64,000 nucleotides of DNA from Streptomyces antimycoticus (GTDB taxonomy: Bacteria > Actinomycetota > Actinomycetes > Streptomycetales > Streptomycetaceae). The notes beneath the pieces were generated by a model that saw only the letters and a list, made by a program, of their open reading frames with translations, searched no databases and was not told the DNA's origin. This document shows, piece after piece, positions 57,722 to 64,000 of this stretch. The stretch spans positions 2,480,001 to 2,544,000 of the forward strand of contig NZ_BJHV01000001.1 of the NCBI RefSeq assembly GCF_005405925.1, read 5' to 3'. The stretch's first letter is position 1. Each line of letters starts with the position of its first letter. Both the position numbers and the translations under genes were made by a program.

Positions 57722-58693
57722 TCACTCACCGTACGCCGCGAGCGCCTGCCGCGCCGCGTCCCGGGCACTGTCCGCCAGACCCTGCGGCGAGACGATCCGG
57801 CCGTCCCTGCCGAGCCGCAGCGCCAGGCGCCGCAGCGAGCCGGGGTCGGGCGCGCGCAGGGTGATCCGGAGGCCGCCGTCGGGCAGCTCATCCGCGCTGT
57901 CGTGCGGGTAGTACTCGGCGACCCAGCGCCCGCCGGGGCCGACCTCGACGACCACCTCGGGGTCCTCGGCACCGGTCTGCACCAGCGCGGAGGACAGCTC
58001 CGACAGGTCGCGCAGCTCGATGGGCGGCGGATCGGACGCCTCGTCGAGCAGCTTGATCTCGACGACCCGGTCGAGCCGGAAGGTCCGCCGCGCCTCGGAG
58101 AGGCGGCACCACGCCTCCATATAGGTGCGGCCGACGGCGAAGAGCCGGATCGGGTCGACCTCGCGCTCGGTGATCTCGTCGCGCGCCGGTGAGTAGTAGC
58201 GCAGCCACAGCCTGCGGCGCTCGGAGATGGCACGGTCGACGTCGGCGAAGACGCCGCCCTCCGACTCGAAGATCACCGAGAGCCGGGAGCTGGCGCTCGC
58301 CACCTCGCCCGCCGCGGCCTCCAGCTTGGCGGTGGCCCGCAGCAGCGCCTCCCGGTCCCCTTCGCGCAGCCCGGGGAGGGTGGCGACGGCGCGGGCGGCG
58401 ACCAGCAGCGCGGTGGCCTCGTCGGCCGCCAGCCGCAGCGGCTCGGCTGTGCTGGTGCCGGAGGCATTCGGGTTGTGCCACCAGATCCGCTCCCCGTCGG
58501 TGTCGATGTCCAGCAGATCGCCCCCGCGGAAGCTGGTGCCGCACAGCGGCAGCACATCGAGGTCGGCGATCAGCTCGTCCTCGCTGATGCCGAAGGCCCG
58601 GGCGACATCGGCGACGCGGGCGCCGGGGCGCTCGCGCAGATAGGTGACCAGGGAGAGCATCCGCCGGGTCTGGTCAATGGCGTTTCCGGCCAT
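57722..58693 (-). CDS. pafC: PafC, WYL-domain transcription regulator subunit
   Basis: 323 residues from the ATG at 58693 (MAGNAIDQTRRMLSLVTYLR). An N-terminal winged helix is followed by a WYL domain (ISERRRLWLRYYSPARDEIT, DPIRLFAVGRTYMEAWCRLS). With PafB it forms the heterodimeric PafBC activator of the LexA-independent DNA-damage response in mycobacteria and relatives. It starts 19 bases after the pafB stop. Confidence 0.88.
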   Translation of the reverse strand: MAGNAIDQTRRMLSLVTYLRERPGARVADVARAFGISEDELIADLDVLPLCGTSFRGGDLLDIDTDGERIWWHNPNASGTSTAEPLRLAADEATALLVAARAVATLPGLREGDREALLRATAKLEAAAGEVASASSRLSVIFESEGGVFADVDRAISERRRLWLRYYSPARDEITEREVDPIRLFAVGRTYMEAWCRLSEARRTFRLDRVVEIKLLDEASDPPPIELRDLSELSSALVQTGAEDPEVVVEVGPGGRWVAEYYPHDSADELPDGGLRITLRAPDPGSLRRLALRLGRDGRIVSPQGLADSARDAARQALAAYGE

Positions 58694-58712
58694 GATGAAG
58701 TGATCCGTCCCC

Positions 58713-59678
58713 TCAGCCCTTGGCGACCGCGCGCAGCCGGTCCACAACATCCGCCCGCAGTTCATCGGGCCCCAGTACGACCACGTCCGGGCCGAACTCC
58801 ACGAGCCAGGCGTCCAGGCCGTGCCCGTAGGGAATCTCCAGCTCGTCCCAGCCGTCGTCGGCCGCGCGGGTGGACAGCGCCTTCGCCCGCAGCGGATAGC
58901 CGTGGCCCGCGCGCAGCCTGATCCGGGCGGTGCCGGTGGCGGTCTCGCCCGCCCAGGTCTCCACGGTCTCCCGGACGGTGACGTGGTCGGGCACCTCGGC
59001 GGTGAACGCGTCGGACCGCAGCCGGACCCGGCCGGTGATCCGGGAGAGCCGGAAGACCCGCTCGGCGGCGCGCTCGCGGTCCCATCCGGCGAGATACCAG
59101 TGGCCGCGCCAGGACTCCAGGGTCCAGGGCTCGACCTGCCGCTGCTCGGGGCGCGCGGCGTTCGACTTGCGGTAGTCGAAGAGCACGGGGCGGCGGTCGC
59201 GGCAGGCGAGCATCAGCGGCTCGAAGGCGGCCTCGTGGACCGGGATGCGCGGCTCCAGCGCGCTGTGCCCCGGTGTGTCGTACGGATCCTCGGCGACCGG
59301 CATCCCGGCGGCGCGCAGCTTCTGCAGCGCGCCGCTGGCGGCGCCCGCGAGCCGGGCCTGCTGCCAGACCTTGGCGGCCAGGCCCAGGGCGGCGGCCTCC
59401 TCGGCGTCGAGGGTGATCGGCGGGAGGCGGTTGCTGTCCCGGCGGGCGAGATAGCCGATCTCGCCGTCGAGGCCCTCCACCGTCTCGATGATCAGGCCGA
59501 GTTCGCGCAGATCGTCCTTGTCGCGCTCGAACATGCGGTTGAACGCATCGTCGTTCGCCGCGTCGGTCTGGAGGTACGCCTCTATGGAGCCCCGCAACTC
59601 CCGTTTGGTCAGCGGACGCCGCGTTCCCAGCAGGCACAGGGCCAGATTCATCAGCCGCTCGGCCTTGGCAATCGCCAT
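58713..59678 (-). CDS. pafB: PafB, WYL-domain transcription regulator subunit
   Basis: A 321-residue partner of PafC. The N-terminal winged helix is ERLMNLALCLLGTRRPLTKR, and the WYL domain contains RRPVLFDYRKSNAARPEQRQ and VEPWTLESWRGHWYLAGWDR. It has the same domain order as PafC, with which it is homologous. It is encoded in the Pup-ligase neighbourhood but, in mycobacteria, is not needed for pupylation itself. Confidence 0.88.
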   Translation of the reverse strand: MAIAKAERLMNLALCLLGTRRPLTKRELRGSIEAYLQTDAANDDAFNRMFERDKDDLRELGLIIETVEGLDGEIGYLARRDSNRLPPITLDAEEAAALGLAAKVWQQARLAGAASGALQKLRAAGMPVAEDPYDTPGHSALEPRIPVHEAAFEPLMLACRDRRPVLFDYRKSNAARPEQRQVEPWTLESWRGHWYLAGWDRERAAERVFRLSRITGRVRLRSDAFTAEVPDHVTVRETVETWAGETATGTARIRLRAGHGYPLRAKALSTRAADDGWDELEIPYGHGLDAWLVEFGPDVVVLGPDELRADVVDRLRAVAKG

Positions 59679-59740
59679 CGACGCCCTTTCTTCGTGACCT
59701 TACGCACGTGACCGTACCGCTACCGGGACGCGCGGCAAAA

Positions 59741-59776
59741 GCCGAGGGCCCCTGCCCATTGGCAGGAGCCCTCGGC
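59741..59776 (-). terminator. Terminator after the FKBP gene
   Basis: gccgagggc and ccctgcc pair with ggcagg and gccctcggc around a cattgg-like loop (59741-59776), giving about 15 near-continuous pairs. It lies 16 bases after the FKBP stop on the minus strand and before pafB, so it ends the pafA-FKBP unit. Confidence 0.7.
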
Positions 59777-59792
59777 GCGACGGACCGCCGTC

Positions 59793-60167
59793 TCAGACGG
59801 AGACCAGATCGCAGACGAAGATCAGCGTCTCGCCCGGCTTGATCCGGCCACCGCCGGCGCCCCGGTCCCCGTAACCGAGGTGCGGCGGGACGATGAGCTG
59901 CCGGCGTCCGCCGACCTTCATCCCCTGGAGGCCCTGGTCCCAGCCGGTGATGACCTGGCCGACCCCGAGCTGGATCCGCAGCGGGGTGCCACGGTTGTAG
60001 CTCGCGTCGAACTCCTCACCCGTGCTGAAGGAGACGCCCACATAGTGCACGGCGATGTTGTCGCCGGCCTTGGCCGTGGGCCCGTCGCCCTCCCAGATGT
60101 CCTTGATCTCCAGCTCGGCCGGCGGCTCGCCGCCCGGGAAGTCGACCTCGGGCTTCTCGATGCTCAC
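59793..60167 (-). CDS. FKBP-type peptidyl-prolyl isomerase, cytoplasmic
   Basis: 124 residues from a GTG at 60167 (VSIEKPEVDFPGG). A single FKBP domain contains GDNIAVHYVGVSFSTGEEFD, GQVITGWDQGLQGMKVGGRR and VPPHLGYGDRGAGG. Catalytic aromatic/acidic positions are conserved. It accelerates Xaa-Pro isomerisation. It follows the larger lipoprotein FKBP (39-base gap) in the same direction. Confidence 0.9.
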   Translation of the reverse strand: MSIEKPEVDFPGGEPPAELEIKDIWEGDGPTAKAGDNIAVHYVGVSFSTGEEFDASYNRGTPLRIQLGVGQVITGWDQGLQGMKVGGRRQLIVPPHLGYGDRGAGGGRIKPGETLIFVCDLVSV

Positions 60168-60206
60168 GAAATTGCTCCTTGTGACGTTGTGGGCAACCCG
60201 CACAGG

Positions 60207-61202
60207 CTACAGAACGGCCAGGATGTCCACGGAGAACACCAGCGTGGAGTTGGCGGGGATGCCCTTCTGGGCCGCCTTGCCGTAGCCCAGGTCCGGGGGC
60301 ACGACGACCAGCACCCGGCTGCCGACCTTCTTGCCGGTGAGCCCCTGCGACCAGCCCTTGACGACCTGCTGCAGCGAGAACTGGGCGAGCTCACCGCGCT
60401 TGTAGGTGGAGTCGAACTCCTTGCCGCCGTCCCACAGCACGCCCTTGTACTGGACGAGCAGCGCGTCGGTCTTCTTGACCTCCTGGCCGTCGCCCTCGAT
60501 GACGTATTCGGAGACCAGCTTCTTCGGCGCGGCCTTCTTGGGGACGGTGATGGTGGGCGCCTTGCCGTCGGTGTTGGCGGACACCTTGGGCAGGTCGGCG
60601 TTGGTCTGGTCCACCTTGCTGCCCTTGGCGGAGCTCTTGGCGTTGAAGGCATCCACGAGGTCGATGACGAAGACCAGCGTGTCGGTCCCCTTGATACCGG
60701 CCTGCGGCTGGCCCTGCTTGCCGTAGGCGTACGCGGGCGGGACGGCCAGCTCCAGCCGGCTGCCGAGGTTCCGGCCCAGCAGTCCCTGGTCCCAGCCCGG
60801 GAGGACCTGGCCCTTGCCGATCGGGAAGGCGGCGGTCTTCTTCTTGTCGAAGGTGTTGTCGATGGCCTTACCGGTGTCCCAGATCTGCGCCAGGTAGTTG
60901 ATCTGGACCCAATCTCCCTTGACCGTCTTCCTGCCGTCCCCTTGGCTGATCGTCTTGACCGCGAGATCGTGCGGCGGCTTACCCGTGCCCTTGGCGACCT
61001 TCGGCTTCTCACCGAACTTCTTACCCGCGGTAATCGGCGGCACCGGTCCGGAGACGATCTTGCCGGTGGGGGCCGGTGAGGGACTCTGGTCCGTGGGCTC
61101 CTGTGACGGCTTGGTCTTGTCAGACCCTGATTCGTCGTCACCACAGCCCGCGAGTGTCAGCAGGCCCGCGGGCACGGCAAGGAGTACGGAGCGTCGGCGC
61201 AC
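60207..61202 (-). CDS. Lipoprotein with two FKBP domains
   Basis: 331 residues. The signal peptide ends in the lipobox LAGC (MRRRSVLLAVPAGLLTLAGC). Two FKBP domains follow, at about 70-185 (GDWVQINYLAQIWDTGKAID, LPGWDQGLLGRNLGSRLELA) and 220-330 (DALLVQYKGVLWDGGKEFDS, VKGWSQGLTGKKVGSRVLVV). It acts outside the membrane, probably folding exported or Tat/Sec substrates. It is in the pafA cluster, as in other actinomycetes. Confidence 0.88.
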   Translation of the reverse strand: MRRRSVLLAVPAGLLTLAGCGDDESGSDKTKPSQEPTDQSPSPAPTGKIVSGPVPPITAGKKFGEKPKVAKGTGKPPHDLAVKTISQGDGRKTVKGDWVQINYLAQIWDTGKAIDNTFDKKKTAAFPIGKGQVLPGWDQGLLGRNLGSRLELAVPPAYAYGKQGQPQAGIKGTDTLVFVIDLVDAFNAKSSAKGSKVDQTNADLPKVSANTDGKAPTITVPKKAAPKKLVSEYVIEGDGQEVKKTDALLVQYKGVLWDGGKEFDSTYKRGELAQFSLQQVVKGWSQGLTGKKVGSRVLVVVPPDLGYGKAAQKGIPANSTLVFSVDILAVL

Positions 61203-61262
61203 GGAGTCCTCGTTAGGTAGATCTTGCGATGGCCAATGCGCGCCACTCTACGACGTGACTCA

Positions 61263-61289
61263 GGCCCCGTCCGGAGAACGCACGGGGCC
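61263..61289 (-). terminator. Terminator after pafA
   Basis: ggccccgt (61263-61270) pairs with acggggcc (61282-61289), an 8-bp stem with an 11-nt loop, 27 bases after the pafA stop on the minus strand. Confidence 0.55.
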
Positions 61290-61315
61290 CGAGGGCAAGG
61301 TAAGCCGTACGCCGG

Positions 61316-62677
61316 TCACATACCGGCGATGAGTTTCTCCACCCGGTCGTCGACCGAACGGAACGGGTCCTTGCACAGCACGGTGCGCTGTGCCTGGTCA
61401 TTGAGCTTCAGATGTACCCAGTCGACGGTGAAGTCGCGGCGCTGCTCCTGGGCCCGGCGGATGAAGTCGCCGCGCAGCCGGGCGCGGGTGGTCTGCGGTG
61501 GCACCGACTTGCCCTCGAAGATTTTCAAGTCGTTGCAGACCCGGGCCGCCTGGCCGCGCTTCTCCAGCAGGTAGTAGAGGCCGCGGCGGCGGTGGATGTC
61601 GTGGTAGGCGAGGTCTATCTGGGCGATCCGCGGATGGGACATGGTGATGTTGTTCTTGGCCCGGTACCGCTCGATGAGCTTGTACTTCATCACCCAGTCG
61701 ATTTCGGTGCCGATCCGGTCGAGCTCCTCGGTGCGGATCGCGTCCAGGGTGCGGCCCCACAGCTCGAGGACGCGCTCGACCATGCCGGTGCGGATGCCAC
61801 GGCGCTCGCAGAAGTCCACGGCCTTCTCGTAGTACTCCTGCTGCACTTCCAGGGCGGACGCCTCGCGCCCGCTGGCGAGCCGCACCTTGCGCTGCCCGGT
61901 GATGTCGTGGCTGACCTCGCGGATGGCCCGGATGGGGTTCTCCAGGGTCAGGTCACGCATCACGGTGCCCGCCTCGATCATACGGAGCACCAGATCGGTG
62001 GCGCCGACCTTGAGCAGCATGGTGGTCTCGGACATGTTGGAGTCGCCCACGATGACATGCAGCCGGCGGTAACGCTCGGCGTCGGCGTGGGGTTCGTCGC
62101 GGGTGTTGATGATCGGCCGGGAGCGGGTCGTCGCGGAGCTGACGCCCTCCCAGATGTGCTCGGCGCGCTGGCTGACGCAGTAGACCGCGCCACGCGGGGT
62201 CTGGAGCACCTTGCCCGCACCGCACAGCAGCTGCCGCGTCACCAGGAACGGGATGAGAATGTCGGCGAGCCGGGAGAACTCGCCGTGCCGTGCCACCAGA
62301 TAGTTCTCGTGGCAGCCGTAGGAGTTGCCCGCGGAGTCGGTGTTGTTCTTGAAGAGATAGACGTCGCCCGCGATTCCCTCCTCGTGCAGGCGACGCTCCG
62401 CGTCCACGAGCAGACCCTCGAGAATGCGCTCGCCTGCCTTGTCGTGGGTGACCAGCTCGGTCACGTTGTCACACTCGGGGGTTGCGTATTCCGGGTGCGA
62501 ACCCACGTCGAGATAGAGGCGGGCGCCGTTGCGCAGGAAGACATTGCTGCTGCGGCCCCAGGAGACGACACGGCGGAAGAGGTAGCGCGCCACTTCGTCA
62601 GGAGACAACCGGCGCTGTCCCCTGAATGTGCACGTGACGCCGTACTCGTTCTCCAGCCCGAAAATGCGGCGGTCCAT
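61316..62677 (-). CDS. pafA: Pup-protein ligase PafA
   Basis: A 453-residue ligase that joins the Pup C-terminal Glu to substrate lysines, marking proteins for the proteasome. It starts [20 protein letters not shown], with the glutamine-synthetase-like ATP/metal residues in [25 protein letters not shown] (with the catalytic Asp) and [19 protein letters not shown]. The length is normal and the frame intact. The usual dop, pup and prcBA genes are not in this window. Confidence 0.93.
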   Translation of the reverse strand: MDRRIFGLENEYGVTCTFRGQRRLSPDEVARYLFRRVVSWGRSSNVFLRNGARLYLDVGSHPEYATPECDNVTELVTHDKAGERILEGLLVDAERRLHEEGIAGDVYLFKNNTDSAGNSYGCHENYLVARHGEFSRLADILIPFLVTRQLLCGAGKVLQTPRGAVYCVSQRAEHIWEGVSSATTRSRPIINTRDEPHADAERYRRLHVIVGDSNMSETTMLLKVGATDLVLRMIEAGTVMRDLTLENPIRAIREVSHDITGQRKVRLASGREASALEVQQEYYEKAVDFCERRGIRTGMVERVLELWGRTLDAIRTEELDRIGTEIDWVMKYKLIERYRAKNNITMSHPRIAQIDLAYHDIHRRRGLYYLLEKRGQAARVCNDLKIFEGKSVPPQTTRARLRGDFIRRAQEQRRDFTVDWVHLKLNDQAQRTVLCKDPFRSVDDRVEKLIAGM

Positions 62678-62686
62678 GCCTGAACA

Positions 62687-63969
62687 TTACGCCTGATGGC
62701 GTGCTCTGAAACCGGGTTCGACGGCACGGTTGCGATCATTTTCCGCACAGGGTTCATCCGGTGTTGGGGGAACGGCCGGCCGGACGACGGGGCGTGGCCG
62801 GTCCAGGAGGAAGCGCTGGGCCGCCAGCAGCACCGCCAGCGCGGCCACTCCACCGGCCGCGGGCACCGCGAATCCGGGGGCCACTCCGCCAAGCTGGACC
62901 GCGGGCCCCGCCACGGCGGTGCCGACCGCGTTGCCCACCACGAACGTGGTCACCAGCCAGGAGAACGCCTCGGTGACCGTGCCGGTGGGCGCGTGGCGGT
63001 CCACGACGACGAAAGCGCAGGCCAGCGCCGGGGCCAGGAACACTCCCGCCACCCCGGCGAGGACGGTCATCATGACGACGCCCGGCACCAGCATGAGCGG
63101 CAGATAGCCGAGTGCCAGCGCGGCCACCAGCAGTCGCAGCCGCCGTTCGGGCGCGCCGGGCCAGGTGCGGCCGCCGTAGACGATGCCGCCGACCAGCGCG
63201 CCCACGCCGAGGGCGGAGAGCAGCGCGCTGGAGACCACGCCACCACCGTGCTCGTCGGCGTAGGCCACCGCGGCCACCGCGATCGCGCCGAGGGCGAGCC
63301 CGATGAAGAAGAACGACCCGAGCAGCACCAGCAGCCCGGGCGAGCGCAGCGCGCCCAGCCAGTGCGCCTCGCGCGGCGCCGAGCGCCACTGCCGCGACGG
63401 ACGCGAGACCACGACCCAGAGCGCGCCCGCGACCCCGATGGCGTTGATGACCAGCAGCGCGGCCGCCTCGGACCACACGGCCACGCTCAGGGTGACCAGC
63501 AGCGGGCCGACGGCGAACATCACCTCCTGGGCCACGGCGTCCAGCGCGTACGCCGCGTGCACCTGGTCCTCGCGCCGCAGCACCGAGGGCCACAGCGCCC
63601 GCAGCCCGCCCTCCAGCGGCGGCGTGAACAGGCCGGCGATCAGCATGGCGGCGTACGCCACGGGCAGCGGATCGAGCCCGACGACGGCGAACAGGACCAT
63701 CCCGAGCGCGGAGGTCACGGCGGCGGGGAGCATCACCCAGGTCTGGCCGAAGCGGTCCACGGCCCGGCCCAGCAGCGGCTGGCCCACCGCGTTGGCCACG
63801 CCGTAGACGGCCGACAGCCCCCGGCGAGGGCGTAGCTGCCGCCCTCGGCGCGGGCGAAGAGCAGCACGGCCAGGGCGGCGGTGGCGTTCGGAAGCCGTCC
63901 CAGCAGCGTGCCGATGAGCAGCCGTGCCGCGTGCGGGGTGCGCAGCAGTTCCCCGTAGCCAGCCGCCAT
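62687..63969 (-). pseudogene. MFS transporter with a one-base frameshift near the N-terminus
   Basis: A twelve-span major facilitator of about 430 residues. It starts MAAGYGELLRTPHAARLLIG at the ATG at 63969. After SYALAGG the frame breaks; restoring one base in the five-C run at 63818-63822 (plus strand) joins LSAVYGVANAVGQPLLGRAV and the rest to 62687. DRFGQTW after the second span is the family's loop signature. It is typically found beside pafA in Streptomyces; the substrate is unknown. Ten bases separate its stop from the pafA start. Confidence 0.8.
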
Positions 63970-64000
63970 TTGCCTGCCCCTTCCTTGCCAGGTCCTGCTT

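Noticed and set aside
62696..63835. Plus-strand 379-codon frame opposite the MFS gene
   Set aside because: Shadow of the membrane protein gene; it is His/Arg/Gly-rich with no domain.

Overview
The window is high-GC actinomycete DNA, almost certainly from a Streptomyces chromosome. The evidence is the Pup-ligase cluster (pafA, FKBP, FKBP, pafB, pafC, tatA, tatC, Mtr4-like helicase), a split transketolase, a DmdR1/IdeR-type iron box, frequent GTG and TTG starts, MocR and HxlR regulators, and many actinobacterial IS families. No computation was run; family names come from reading motifs.

Layout. (1) 1-3.7 kb: an ISL3 element with an inverted fragment of a second copy, a remnant of an endonuclease VII-like gene, and an IS3/IS481-like element. 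(2) 3.7-32.5 kb: a mobile, IS-rich island. It is bracketed by a 104-bp perfect direct repeat (4132-4235 and 32381-32484) that carries the 3' part of tRNA-Pro(GGG), whose intact copy lies at 32440-32516. This looks like a roughly 28.2-kb element integrated at a tRNA gene. Inside are a VapBC pair, a catalytically degenerate tyrosine-recombinase-like gene, and a 12-kb cassette between two same-orientation IS1380 copies. The cassette holds two aquaporins, two NAD(P)-epimerases, azoreductase, FrnE/DsbA oxidoreductase, HxlR, a TDT transporter, LOG, MocR and an AhpD-like protein, and reads like an electrophile/redox stress module. Further right are a HEPN-like zinc-ribbon protein, a membrane protein, truncated Ku, a sigma-like regulator with partner genes, a lipoprotein, and a graveyard of IS fragments (28.5-31.9 kb). 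(3) 32.5-64 kb: core-like chromosome. It contains split transketolase, a monoacylglycerol-lipase-like hydrolase, a Tat-exported propeller-amidohydrolase, an esterase/Vgb-propeller fusion, a BtuF-like protein, a TROVE/Ro60 gene with a candidate Y RNA upstream, a glycine-betaine ABC operon (permease fused to two binding domains), a 5'-3' exonuclease, an iron-regulated siderophore-interacting protein, two IPT/TIG proteins, the Mtr4-like helicase, tatC/tatA, pafC/pafB, two FKBPs, pafA and an MFS transporter.

Data caveat. Several otherwise well-conserved genes (TROVE, IPT, helicase, MFS, ISL3 transposase, endonuclease VII) are broken by exactly one missing base, nearly always in a short G/C run. 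This pattern suggests homopolymer consensus errors, so these single-base lesions should not be taken as proven pseudogenes. Large deletions and nonsense changes (Ku, IS110 fragment, the 30.7-kb transposase, the recombinase remnant at 24.6-25.1 kb) look genuine.
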